Positions 49,659-57,121 of a stretch of DNA of 57,397 nucleotides are shown here, piece after piece. This DNA is from Pseudobutyrivibrio sp. OR37 (GTDB taxonomy: Bacteria; Bacillota; Clostridia; Lachnospirales; Lachnospiraceae). The notes below the pieces were generated by a model. It saw nothing but the letters and a program-made list of their open reading frames with translations. It was not told the DNA's origin and did not search any database. Where the stretch lies: contig NZ_FOQF01000024.1 of NCBI RefSeq assembly GCF_900113655.1, forward strand, positions 1-57,397, read 5' to 3'. Every line of letters starts with the position of its first letter. Within the stretch, counting starts at the first letter, position 1. A program made the position numbers and the translations under genes.

Positions 49659-49976
49659 ATGGCTGAAAGAATATATACAGATGATTTTGCTAGTAAGGTA
49701 CTTAATAGTACAGTTCCAACTATAGTAGATTTTTATTCTGATTCATGTATCACCTGCAAAAAGCTTGCGCCAACTCTTTGCGATATAGAGGAAGAATATG
49801 AAGGCAAGCTCAATGTTTTTAAGGTTAATACCAATTATGATACAAAGCTTGTTGAGGATTATGAAATTAAATCTAATCCAACCTTGATTTTATTTAAGGA
49901 TGGCAAGGCTATTGGTAAGCAGATTGGTCCAAGAGATTATGAGGATTTAGTAGATTGGATAGATGATTTAATTTAA
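49659..49976 (+). CDS. Thioredoxin-family protein
   Basis: A 105-residue thioredoxin fold with active site SCITCK (C30, C33) and cis-proline in SNPTLILF. The ITC replaces the standard GPC, so the redox potential and partners probably differ from ordinary thioredoxin. Its place between the TusA-like and ThiS-like genes suggests that it reduces persulfide or carries electrons within the sulfur relay, or donates them to the sulfite reductase. A GGAGG site precedes it. Confidence 0.85.
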   Translation: MAERIYTDDFASKVLNSTVPTIVDFYSDSCITCKKLAPTLCDIEEEYEGKLNVFKVNTNYDTKLVEDYEIKSNPTLILFKDGKAIGKQIGPRDYEDLVDWIDDLI

Positions 49977-49994
49977 AGTTAGGAGGATAATGCT

Positions 49995-50201
49995 ATGTTA
50001 ATTACAGTTGCGGGAGAAAAGAAGGAATATAAGGATGGCTTGACACTTCCAGAGCTAATTGAGCTTGAGGATGTGGAGACTCCTCAGTATGTGACAGTAT
50101 CAATTAATGATGAGTTTGTGCTTACAGAAAATCGTGATACCACTGTTCTAAAAGAAGGTGATAGCGTAGAGTTTCTGTACTTCATGGGAGGTGGCTGCTA
50201 A
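49995..50201 (+). CDS. hcyS: ThiS/MoaD-like sulfur carrier with C-terminal Gly-Gly-Gly-Cys
   Basis: A 68-residue ubiquitin-like carrier ending VEFLYFMGGGC. The working end of such carriers is Gly-Gly, which is adenylated and turned into a thiocarboxylate. Here a final Cys68 covers it and must be removed first, for which the JAMM protease gene at 51,027 is suited. This arrangement resembles HcyS/HcyD of Wolinella and QbsE/QbsD of Pseudomonas. Its stop codon overlaps the E1 gene's start by one base. Thiamine-pathway ThiS is the alternative, but no thi genes are near. Confidence 0.85.
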   Translation: MLITVAGEKKEYKDGLTLPELIELEDVETPQYVTVSINDEFVLTENRDTTVLKEGDSVEFLYFMGGGC

Positions 50202-51040
50202 TGGCAATGACAGATCAGCAGATTGAACGCTATAGCAGACATATCATCCTAAAGGAAGTTGGAGCTAAAGGGCAAAAGAAGCTACTAAATGCAAGCGTAC
50301 TTATTATTGGAGCAGGTGGACTTGGCGCTCCAGCAGCTATGTATCTGGCCGCAGCAGGTGTAGGAAAAATTGGTATTGTAGATGCAGATGAGGTGGATTT
50401 ATCAAATCTGCAGCGCCAGATAATCCATAGTACAGCAGATATTGGAAAGCCAAAGGTAAAATCTGCCAAGGAAACAATGAATGCTATGAACCCTGATGTA
50501 GAGGTGAAAACCTATCATAAATTTGTGGATTCAACAAACATCAGAGAATTAATTCGTGAATACGATTTTATTATTGATGGAACTGATAACTTCCCAGCGA
50601 AGTTTCTAATCAATGATGCCTGCGTAATGGAAAAGAAACCATTTAGTCATGCAGGAATTATCCGTTTCAAGGGTCAGCTTATGACATACGTACCTGGGGA
50701 AGGCCCTTGCTACAGATGTGTATTCAAAAACCCACCACCAAAGGATGCAGTACCTACCTGTAAGCAGGCTGGCGTTATTGGTGCTATGGGTGGAGTGATT
50801 GGTTCACTTCAGGCCATGGAGGCAATCAAATATATTGTAGGTGTAGGTGATTTGCTTACAGGAAAGCTTCTTACTTACGATGCAGTAAATCAGGAGTTCA
50901 GAAAGATAAAACTCCCTCATGACACTAGCAAATGTCCTGTATGCGGAGCCAATCCAACTATCACTGAGCTTATTGATTATGAGCAGGAAGTGTGTGAAGA
51001 AACTGCCGGCAGATTCGAGGTAAAAGATGAAAATAATTAG
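50201..51040 (+). CDS. hcyF: E1-like sulfur-carrier adenylyltransferase (ThiF/MoeB/HcyF type)
   Basis: A 279-residue enzyme with the nucleotide loop LIIGAGGLGAPAAMYLAAAG, the arginine finger region NLQRQIIH, zinc cysteines CYRC and CPVC, and a candidate thioester cysteine in VPTCKQAG. It activates the C-terminal Gly of the carrier encoded before it so that sulfur can be added. It overlaps both neighbours. ThiF and MoeB look alike; gene order decides for a methionine-pathway role. Confidence 0.87.
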   Translation: MAMTDQQIERYSRHIILKEVGAKGQKKLLNASVLIIGAGGLGAPAAMYLAAAGVGKIGIVDADEVDLSNLQRQIIHSTADIGKPKVKSAKETMNAMNPDVEVKTYHKFVDSTNIRELIREYDFIIDGTDNFPAKFLINDACVMEKKPFSHAGIIRFKGQLMTYVPGEGPCYRCVFKNPPPKDAVPTCKQAGVIGAMGGVIGSLQAMEAIKYIVGVGDLLTGKLLTYDAVNQEFRKIKLPHDTSKCPVCGANPTITELIDYEQEVCEETAGRFEVKDENN

Positions 51041-51458
51041 AATCCATTATCGTATATACGATGAGCTTGTAGCATACGCTAAGGAACATCTTCCAGAGGA
51101 GGCCTGTGGGCTGATTGCAGGTATTGAAAACGATGGTAATATCGAAGTAAAAAAGATATACTATTTGGAAAATAAGGATCATGCTACAGATCATTTTACA
51201 TTGGACCCAAAGGATCAGATGGAGGCCATAAAGGATATGAGGGCAGAAGGATTAAAGCCTCTTGGTAATTGGCATTCTCATCCTGAATCGCCTTCAAGAC
51301 CATCAGTTGAGGATATAAAGCTTGCCTACGATTCAAAGGCCAGTTACATGATTCTTTCGTTGATGGCAGAAAATCCAGTACTTAATAGCTTTCACATAGA
51401 AGCTGTGGAGTACGAAAAGGAAGATTTACGAATCTATTCAGATGAATACTATTTTTAA
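51027..51458 (+). CDS. hcyD: JAMM/Mec-type metalloprotease for the sulfur carrier
   Basis: A 143-residue JAB domain protein. LPEEACGLI provides the conserved glutamate (E25), and NWHSHPESPSRPSVED gives the zinc ligands H83, H85 and D96 with the usual x10 spacing. In Wolinella HcyD and mycobacterial Mec, such enzymes trim the carrier's C-terminus and release homocysteine or cysteine from the carrier. The 14-base overlap with the E1 gene supports joint function. Confidence 0.87.
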   Translation: MKIIRIHYRIYDELVAYAKEHLPEEACGLIAGIENDGNIEVKKIYYLENKDHATDHFTLDPKDQMEAIKDMRAEGLKPLGNWHSHPESPSRPSVEDIKLAYDSKASYMILSLMAENPVLNSFHIEAVEYEKEDLRIYSDEYYF

Positions 51459-51470
51459 GGAGAATTTACA

Positions 51471-52043
51471 ATGAAGTTGACAACTAAGGAGATTACATTT
51501 ACAGGATTATTCGCGGCACTTATTGCTGTGGGAGCATTTATTAAAATCGATATTCCACTACCACTATACACAATGCATTTTACATTTCAGTGGTTGTTTG
51601 TATTATTAGCAGGATTCATTTTAGGAAAAAAGTTAGGTGCTCTTAGTGTAATCACATATATAATCGTAGGCCTTGCAGGTGTTCCGGTATTTGCAGCAGG
51701 CGGCGGAATCGGATATGTACTTCGCCCAGGTTTTGGCTTCCTACTCGGCTTTATTTTGGCAGCATACTTAATCGGTCTATATACAGAAAAGCTTCCATCT
51801 AGAAAATTAATATACCTTATTGTCCCAGCGACAATAGGACTTATTGCATATTATAGCGTAGGTGCGGTATATTTTTATTTGATAAAGAATCTATATGTTG
51901 GAGAAGCTGTTTCATTTGCCGTTGTTGTTGTGCAGTATTGCTTAATTACAGTTTTACCGGATTTTATCCTTTGTGTTTTGGCGGCAAGCCTTTCAGCACA
52001 GCTTATTCCAGCATTTAAGAAATTAGTTTTAGTAAATGCATAG
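51471..52043 (+). CDS. bioY: Biotin transporter BioY
   Basis: A 190-residue membrane protein with six segments and the BioY pattern IKIDIPLPLYTMHFTFQWLF and GGIGYVLRPGFGFLLGFILAAYLIG. It is the S component for biotin, used alone or with the ECF module. AAGGAGA precedes the ATG, 12 bases after the JAMM gene. Biotin contains sulfur, and biotin synthase consumes an Fe-S sulfur, which may explain its place in a sulfur operon. Confidence 0.88.
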   Translation: MKLTTKEITFTGLFAALIAVGAFIKIDIPLPLYTMHFTFQWLFVLLAGFILGKKLGALSVITYIIVGLAGVPVFAAGGGIGYVLRPGFGFLLGFILAAYLIGLYTEKLPSRKLIYLIVPATIGLIAYYSVGAVYFYLIKNLYVGEAVSFAVVVVQYCLITVLPDFILCVLAASLSAQLIPAFKKLVLVNA

Positions 52044-52051
52044 GAGTAGGA

Positions 52052-52957
52052 ATGGATATTAAAATAGGAACTCGCGGTTCTAAGCTGGCATTGGCTCAGG
52101 CAAATTATGTGTTAGACACTCTTAAAAGTAGCTTCCCTGATAATAATTACGAGATAGAAGTTATTAAAACCACCGGTGATTTAGATCAACACAGACCACT
52201 GGATGCTATTGGTTCCAAGGGAATATTTACAGATGAAATAGAGGATGCTCTTTTATCTGGTAGGATTCAGCTGGCAGTTCATTCTATGAAGGACATGCCA
52301 GATACCCTGAAGGATGGGCTTACATTTGCAGACCCATGGGATAGGGAAGATGCAAGAGATGTTTTGATACTTAATCAATACAAATCACTAGATGATTTGC
52401 CACAGGGGGCCAAGGTTGCTACAGGAAGCAAGCGGCGTTCCTATCAGCTATTGGCAATTCGCCCGGATTTAAATATTTATCCAATTAGAGGTAATATTGA
52501 CACTCGAATAAGAAAGCTACGGGAAGGGCTTGCAGATGGTACAAAATTAGATGGCATAGTTCTTGCAGCAGCAGGTCTTAAAAGACTGGGATTGTCTAAT
52601 GAAATATCAGAATATTTTAATGTAGATGACATGATTCCTGCACCTGCGCAAGGTACTTTAGCTATTGAGCTAAAATCCGATAACTATGAGCTTCTTGATA
52701 TGGTGAATTCACTATCAGATAGTGCTATTAGAGACATCACATTTTTGGAGAGAGGCTTTCTAAAAAAGATAGGTGGAGATTGCCATCTGCCAATAGGGGC
52801 TTATGCTTCTGCTACAGCTGAAGGCTATGAACTGAGAGCTTTGTTTGGAACAGAGGATGGCAGTAAGATTGCAAGAACAAATCAAATTGGTTTAAATGCT
52901 AATGAAGAATTGATTGACAGAGCTGTTGCGGATATAAGGCAGCAGTTGGAGAGATAA
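52052..52957 (+). CDS. hemC: Hydroxymethylbilane synthase
   Basis: A 301-residue enzyme that joins four porphobilinogens. It begins KIGTRGSKLALAQANYV, and shows AVHSMKDMP and the dipyrromethane cysteine in GGDCHLPIGAYA. Length and motifs are normal. It lies nine bases after bioY and three before cobA-hemD, so it supplies the siroheme branch for the sulfite reductase of this operon. Confidence 0.96.
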   Translation: MDIKIGTRGSKLALAQANYVLDTLKSSFPDNNYEIEVIKTTGDLDQHRPLDAIGSKGIFTDEIEDALLSGRIQLAVHSMKDMPDTLKDGLTFADPWDREDARDVLILNQYKSLDDLPQGAKVATGSKRRSYQLLAIRPDLNIYPIRGNIDTRIRKLREGLADGTKLDGIVLAAAGLKRLGLSNEISEYFNVDDMIPAPAQGTLAIELKSDNYELLDMVNSLSDSAIRDITFLERGFLKKIGGDCHLPIGAYASATAEGYELRALFGTEDGSKIARTNQIGLNANEELIDRAVADIRQQLER

Positions 52958-52959
52958 AA

Positions 52960-54468
52960 ATGAGTGGAAAAGTTGTTTTGCTTGGAGCAGGTCCTGGAGA
53001 ATGGGGCCTGCTCACTTTAAAAGGAGCAGAAATCTTAAAGAAGGCCGATTGTGTAATCTATGACAGATTACTAAATGCTAAGTTTTTAGAATTGGCACCA
53101 GTAGGCTGCGAAAAGATTTTTGTAGGAAAAGAAAATCATTTTCATGTAATGCCACAGGAGGAAATTAACCAGCTGTTATTACAAAAGGCCAGGGAGCATC
53201 AGCTGGTGGTTCGCCTAAAGGGTGGTGATCCTTATGTTTTTGGAAGAGGTGGCGAGGAGGCATTATATCTTCTTGAAAATGGTGTAGAAGTGGATGTGAT
53301 TCCTGGAATCAGTTCTTCCATTGCTTCACTTACAGCTGCAGGAATTCCAATAACTCACCGCGGATTATCAAAGGGGTTTCAGGTAATCACTGCCCACAGC
53401 AGAAAGGATAAGGTTTCGGATATAGATTATAGTAAGCTCACCGATGAATCTGTTACTTTAGTATTTTTGATGGGTTTATCCCATGTGGGGGAAATCGCTG
53501 AAGGCTTAATTGATGCAGGCAGAAGTAAATCCACAAAGGTTGCCGTAATTTCAAATGCCACCACAAATCATCAAAAAAAATGTGTAGGCACCCTGGAAAA
53601 TATTGCTAAGCTTGTTGCAGCAGCCAAGCTTGAATCTCCTGCAACTATTGTAGTGGGAGAGGTAGTAGCCTTAAATGAAACGTTGGCATTTTTTGAAAGC
53701 CGACCACTATTTGGAAAGACATTCTTTTTGCCTAAAATCAAAAGCTTTGAGTATGGTTTAAAGGGCAGTGAGTCGCCTGTTTCAAACGAATTAGAGGTTA
53801 GACTAGAAGAGCTTGGAGCAGAAGTGATTTCTTATGTGGCAGGGCAGATTGTTCCTAAGAAAGTGGATGTTTCCTTTTTGGAAAACGCCAGCGAATCAGA
53901 TGTAATAGTATTTACAAGCGCAAATGGAGTGAAGTCTTTTTTCTACAATCTTTTTGAAGGAGCCAGAAAGGATTTAAGATATATTCCTAATTGCCATTTT
54001 GCAGTAGTGGGAAAGAAGACCTTTGATACACTGGCATCCTTTGGAATTATTGCTGATATTATTTCTACAAAGCAAAGTGGTGCAAATCTTGCGGAGGTCA
54101 TTAATAAAAGGGTGCCAGATGACTCGAATGTGTATTGGCTATGCGCTAAAAAGGTTTCCGGGGGATTTGAAGAAAGCCTGGATGCTAGATTTAATCTTAG
54201 CAAGTTCGTAAGCTATGAGAACATATCAACTGATGCACCTATTGATGCCAGAATAAAAGAGAAAATCGCTGCCTGCGATGGGGCAATATTCACCAGTGGT
54301 AATACAGCATCAGTTAGTATCGATGCCATTGAAGGCGATTTACCTGACTTTATCTATTCAATAGGGGAAAGCTGCAGCAAAGAAATACGAAAAAAAGGAT
54401 ATGATAATATCGCAGAAGCTAAGATATCATCATATCCTGGAATAATTGATTTATTATTGGCAAACTAG
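52960..54468 (+). CDS. cobA-hemD: Uroporphyrinogen-III C-methyltransferase / synthase fusion (CobA-HemD)
   Basis: A 502-residue fusion. Residues 1-245 are SUMT: VVLLGAGPGEWGLLTLKGAE, VRLKGGDPYVFGRGGEEAL and VIPGISSSIASLTAAGIP. Residues 260-500 are HemD, weakly conserved as usual, with VIVFTSANGVKSFF and AIFTSGNTASV. Together they turn hydroxymethylbilane into precorrin-2, the siroheme precursor. Dehydrogenase and ferrochelatase functions must lie elsewhere. Its 3' end overlaps the convergent rrf2 gene by four bases. Confidence 0.93.
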   Translation: MSGKVVLLGAGPGEWGLLTLKGAEILKKADCVIYDRLLNAKFLELAPVGCEKIFVGKENHFHVMPQEEINQLLLQKAREHQLVVRLKGGDPYVFGRGGEEALYLLENGVEVDVIPGISSSIASLTAAGIPITHRGLSKGFQVITAHSRKDKVSDIDYSKLTDESVTLVFLMGLSHVGEIAEGLIDAGRSKSTKVAVISNATTNHQKKCVGTLENIAKLVAAAKLESPATIVVGEVVALNETLAFFESRPLFGKTFFLPKIKSFEYGLKGSESPVSNELEVRLEELGAEVISYVAGQIVPKKVDVSFLENASESDVIVFTSANGVKSFFYNLFEGARKDLRYIPNCHFAVVGKKTFDTLASFGIIADIISTKQSGANLAEVINKRVPDDSNVYWLCAKKVSGGFEESLDARFNLSKFVSYENISTDAPIDARIKEKIAACDGAIFTSGNTASVSIDAIEGDLPDFIYSIGESCSKEIRKKGYDNIAEAKISSYPGIIDLLLAN

Positions 54469-54866
54469 CTATTTACTAAATCGCTGAGCTTTTTGCCATA
54501 GAAGAAATCTCTTTCAAGTAAATAGAATTCAGTCCACATTGGGAGTGTTTTGCAAACTCCCTCACGAGGGCAGTCTTTTGCACCGTCGGCCAGGCAGGCT
54601 ACAGGTGAAAGGCTGCCCTCTAATAATTCTATTATCTCTCCAACGGAGTATTCATCTGGGTTCCTGGTAAGCTTATATCCGCCACCCTTGCCGCTGACAC
54701 CAGTAACCAGGCCTCCCTTTACAAGCTCTTTAACAATAATCTCCAAATATTTCTTTGAAATATCCTGACGCTCAGCAATATCCTTAAGAGGAATATAATC
54801 CTCAGAATGCTGCTGCGCCAAATCTATCATTACACGTAGTGCGTATCTACCTTTTGTACTAAACAT
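54465..54866 (-). CDS. Rrf2-family regulator with three cluster cysteines (IscR/CymR-like)
   Basis: A 133-residue Rrf2 protein. The winged helix covers about 1-70 (MFSTKGRYALRVMIDLA, IAERQDISKKYLEIIVKEL, GGGYKLTRNP). Cysteines 91, 99 and 105 are close to the IscR pattern, so an Fe-S cluster is likely. It is the only evident candidate in the window for the shared ACCTA-N9-TAGGT sites, and its own promoter carries two TAGGT half-sites. AGGAGG precedes its ATG. It may sense Fe-S status or cysteine. Direct control of the island is inferred. Confidence 0.88.
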   Translation of the reverse strand: MFSTKGRYALRVMIDLAQQHSEDYIPLKDIAERQDISKKYLEIIVKELVKGGLVTGVSGKGGGYKLTRNPDEYSVGEIIELLEGSLSPVACLADGAKDCPREGVCKTLPMWTEFYLLERDFFYGKKLSDLVNS

Positions 54867-54923
54867 ACTCCTGACCTCCTAATATATGCGGGAAAGCGCA
54901 CATTTGGCCCCTCCTATTACCAT

Positions 54924-54953
54924 ATTATAAGATAGGTAAGTAGGTAAATGCAA
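54924..54953 (-). promoter_or_regulatory. rrf2 promoter with two operator half-sites (autoregulation)
   Basis: On the minus strand, TTGCAT (54953-54948) and TATAAT (54929-54924) are 18 bases apart. TAGGT occurs at 54933-54937 and 54941-54945 as a direct repeat eight bases apart, within the spacer. This placement would let the regulator block its own promoter. Confidence 0.6.
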
Positions 54954-54967
54954 GGATATTATAATCG

Positions 54968-55300
54968 CTATAGATTATCCTCTCCCCATTTTTTTAATTG
55001 TAGTAGGATAGGGATTAAACTCTTAGCTTGATCGGTCAGAGTGTATTCCACTCGTACTGGCATTTCATCATACTGGGTGCGGTGAACCAGGCCATCTGCT
55101 TCTAATTCCCTCAGAGACTGGGCTAGCATGGTATTGGTGATACCGAACACTGAGCGTCTTAAATCTCCATAGCGGGCAACATCATTATTGTCGATGACGC
55201 AGAGAATCATGATTTTCCATTTGCCACCTATGATATTTAATACTTTCTTTAATCCGCAGCCCTTACCTGCGATTTCTTCACATAAAGGTTCTTTTTTCAT
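54968..55300 (-). CDS. HxlR-family transcriptional regulator
   Basis: A 110-residue HxlR winged helix protein. KVLNIIGGKWKIMILCVI, DLRRSVFGITNTMLAQSLRELEADGLV and RVEYTLTDQAKSLIPIL are characteristic. Cysteines at about residues 7 and 15 precede the DNA-binding part, as in members that react to oxidants or aldehydes. It is divergent from the Fe-S protein/NapH-like operon at 55,415 and probably controls it. AACCTAGTAAGG, resembling half of the sulfur operator, lies in its leader. Confidence 0.88.
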   Translation of the reverse strand: MKKEPLCEEIAGKGCGLKKVLNIIGGKWKIMILCVIDNNDVARYGDLRRSVFGITNTMLAQSLRELEADGLVHRTQYDEMPVRVEYTLTDQAKSLIPILLQLKKWGEDNL

Positions 55301-55348
55301 AGTCAGTTTTTCCTTACTAGGTTAATAAAAATTGCGTACTTGATATAT

Positions 55349-55371
55349 TTTTCTTACCACATATAATAAGC
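55349..55371 (+). promoter_or_regulatory. Promoter of the ferredoxin/NapH-like operon
   Basis: TTGATA and TATAAT are 16 bases apart in the divergent region between the HxlR gene and the ferredoxin gene. No certain operator was recognised; HxlR sites are usually short inverted repeats around such promoters. Confidence 0.5.
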
Positions 55372-55414
55372 GTATCGTTGATAAATAACAAGTAAAATGT
55401 AAAAGGAAGTTGAT

Positions 55415-55621
55415 ATGGCAAAAAGATTAGCAAATGTAGATACAAGCAGATGCGTAGCTTGTGGCGTATGTAGATTGCAATGTCCCAAAGAGGCGATAGC
55501 TATTTACAAGGGCTGCTATGCAACGGTAGATTCTGAAAAATGTGTTGGTTGTGGCTTATGCGCGAAGGCTTGCCCTGCTGGCGCCATCAATGTAATGGAA
55601 AGGGGGCAGGAAAATGGCTAA
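55415..55621 (+). CDS. Two-cluster 4Fe-4S ferredoxin-like protein
   Basis: A 68-residue protein with two CX2CX2CX3C motifs, CVACGVCRLQCPKEA and CVGCGLCAKACPAGA, each able to hold a 4Fe-4S cluster. It carries electrons between redox partners. AAAAGGAAG precedes the ATG. It overlaps the NapH-like membrane protein gene by eight bases, so the two probably form a membrane electron-transfer pair. Confidence 0.9.
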   Translation: MAKRLANVDTSRCVACGVCRLQCPKEAIAIYKGCYATVDSEKCVGCGLCAKACPAGAINVMERGQENG

Positions 55622-56225
55622 TAAAAAGAAGCATTGGTATAACTATCTTTGGATATGGTCAATCATTTATTTTGCGCTTGGTTTTTTCAATATACTATTT
55701 GCATGGCTTGGGATGATTGATTTTATTCTTCCATTGATATTTGCAATAGTAGGTGGAAACAAGTGGTTTTGTAACAATATGTGCGGAAGAGGGCAGCTGT
55801 TTTGGGTGCTTGGAAGAAATGTGGGATGTTCTAGGAAAAAGCCAGCGCCAAAGTGGCTTTCATCTAAATGGTTTAGATACGGCTTCTTAGCATTCTTCTT
55901 AACCATGTTTGGCACAATGGTATTTCAGACTTATCTGGTATTTTCTGGCGTTGGCACACTAAGAAAAGCTATCAAGCTGTTTTGGACATTTAAGGTACCT
56001 TGGCAGTGGGCATATTCAGGCAGTGCTTTCCCTGATTGGGTAGCCCAATTCGGATTTGGATTCTACAGCCTGATGCTCACTTCCACTTTGATTGGACTGA
56101 TAGTAATGGTACTATATAAAGAAAGAACCTGGTGTACATTTTGCCCAATGGGAACCATGACTCAGGGTATATGTAAAATAAAAGCAAAAGGAGATAAAGG
56201 AAATGACAATAGAAGAAAGAGCTGA
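55614..56225 (+). CDS. NapH/NosR-like membrane 4Fe-4S electron-transfer protein
   Basis: A 203-residue protein with about four membrane segments. Cysteine groups lie at FCNNMCGRGQLFWVLG and WCTFCPMGTMTQG, the latter like the CxxCP-type motif of NapH/NosR/MauN proteins that take electrons across the membrane to periplasmic or soluble Fe-S carriers. Unlike NapH it lacks an extended C-terminal ferredoxin; that role may fall to the small protein encoded just before it. Its end overlaps the next gene by 23 bases. Confidence 0.75.
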   Translation: MANKKKHWYNYLWIWSIIYFALGFFNILFAWLGMIDFILPLIFAIVGGNKWFCNNMCGRGQLFWVLGRNVGCSRKKPAPKWLSSKWFRYGFLAFFLTMFGTMVFQTYLVFSGVGTLRKAIKLFWTFKVPWQWAYSGSAFPDWVAQFGFGFYSLMLTSTLIGLIVMVLYKERTWCTFCPMGTMTQGICKIKAKGDKGNDNRRKS

Positions 56226-56598
56226 TTTAGCAGCTAATTTAAAGGCAACAGGCCAGTGCAACTGCACACAGTCTGTACTTAAGGCATTTGAGGATAAAAT
56301 TGATATCGCTCCAGAGGAGCTTTCAAAGCTTGCAGCTGGTTTCGCAGCAGGCATGGGATGTATGGAAAGCACCTGCGGAGCCCTCATCGGTGCAGTAATG
56401 ACAGCAGGAATGCTCACAGATGGCAAAGGCACTCCTAGATATTCAAAGGAAATGGTGGCTAAGTTCAATGAAAAATGTGGCGCGACAATCTGCAAGGATC
56501 TTAAAGGAATAACTACAGGCCAGGTACTTTGCGAATGCCCAGAATGCGTACGAAATGCAGTATTAGTTTTAGGCGAGACTTTGGGAGTAGAAGATTAA
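56203..56598 (+). CDS. C_GCAxxG_C_C family redox protein
   Basis: A 131-residue protein with GQCNCTQSVLKAF, GMGCMESTCGALIGAVM and later cysteines (GATICKDL, LCECPECV), matching the C_GCAxxG_C_C family. Members probably bind a cluster or redox metal and are often found with electron-transfer membrane proteins. AAAGGA precedes the ATG, inside the NapH-like gene. The three genes at 55,415-56,598 form one unit; the electron acceptor is unknown. Confidence 0.82.
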   Translation: MTIEERADLAANLKATGQCNCTQSVLKAFEDKIDIAPEELSKLAAGFAAGMGCMESTCGALIGAVMTAGMLTDGKGTPRYSKEMVAKFNEKCGATICKDLKGITTGQVLCECPECVRNAVLVLGETLGVED

Positions 56599-56950
56599 GC
56601 TTTAAAGCTCCTGGGCAACCAAAGGCATCTAACAAATTGGTTCATGTGGTGTTTATTATCGGAGGATTACATTAAATATTAAAGAAAATAGATTATTCCC
56701 GTATTAAATAGAAGATAATTACATGAATAATTGTGATATTGCATATTATATGGTAATTATTCAATGTGCCTTCATAGTGTAATACTCATGTATTACATGA
56801 GTGAGTAGAAGTTATGCCACACTCCTTGTAAAGCCTACGGAAATATCCTAAGATTATATAAAACTTATGTAATTTTTAGAAAACCAAAGCTTCATAGAGT
56901 TTAAATCTTAAATAAAGTGACAAAGAAAACTATTAATATTTCAAGTAACA
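56599..56950. other. Non-coding stretch with AT-rich palindromes
   Basis: No credible coding frame was found here. Two palindromes stand out: GAATAATT/AATTATTC (56725-56762, 22-base spacer) and ACTCATGT/ACATGAGT (56784-56102 region, exact span 56784-56802). The sequence resembles decayed intergenic DNA next to the IS110 insertion. I see no RNA gene that I can name. Confidence 0.4.
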
Positions 56951-56993
56951 ATAGCCAGTTATAAATCAATTTGATAGCTGGCTATTATTTTTT
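56951..56993 (+). terminator. Copy of the nhaC terminator, no gene directly before it
   Basis: AATAGCCAGTTAT and ATAGCTGGCTATT form a hairpin around ATCAATTTG, followed by ATTTTTTATAATT. The sequence is nearly that of the terminator at 27,521-27,561, including the loop ATCAATTT. The nearest plus-strand gene ends 350 bases earlier, so it is probably a relic of a duplicated block. Confidence 0.7.
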
Positions 56994-57004
56994 ATAATTA
57001 TAAA

Positions 57005-57038
57005 ACCTATTGACCTAGTAGGTAATAAGATTTAATAT
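57005..57038 (+). promoter_or_regulatory. Sulfur operator F with promoter, no intact gene downstream
   Basis: ACCTA-TTGACCTAG-TAGGT (57005-57023) contains the -35 box TTGACC (57010-57015), with TAATAT 17 bases on (57033-57038). The inner ACCTA-G-TAGGT is an exact palindrome. The transcript would run straight into the IS110 element, whose transposase is read the other way, so the target gene of this promoter was probably cut off by the insertion. Confidence 0.65.
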
Positions 57039-57121
57039 ATGTCACATAACAACAAGAAAGACTAACTATTAAAGATTGTCAATAAAAAATGATTTGAAAC
57101 AGAAATGTTTTAAATAGAGCG

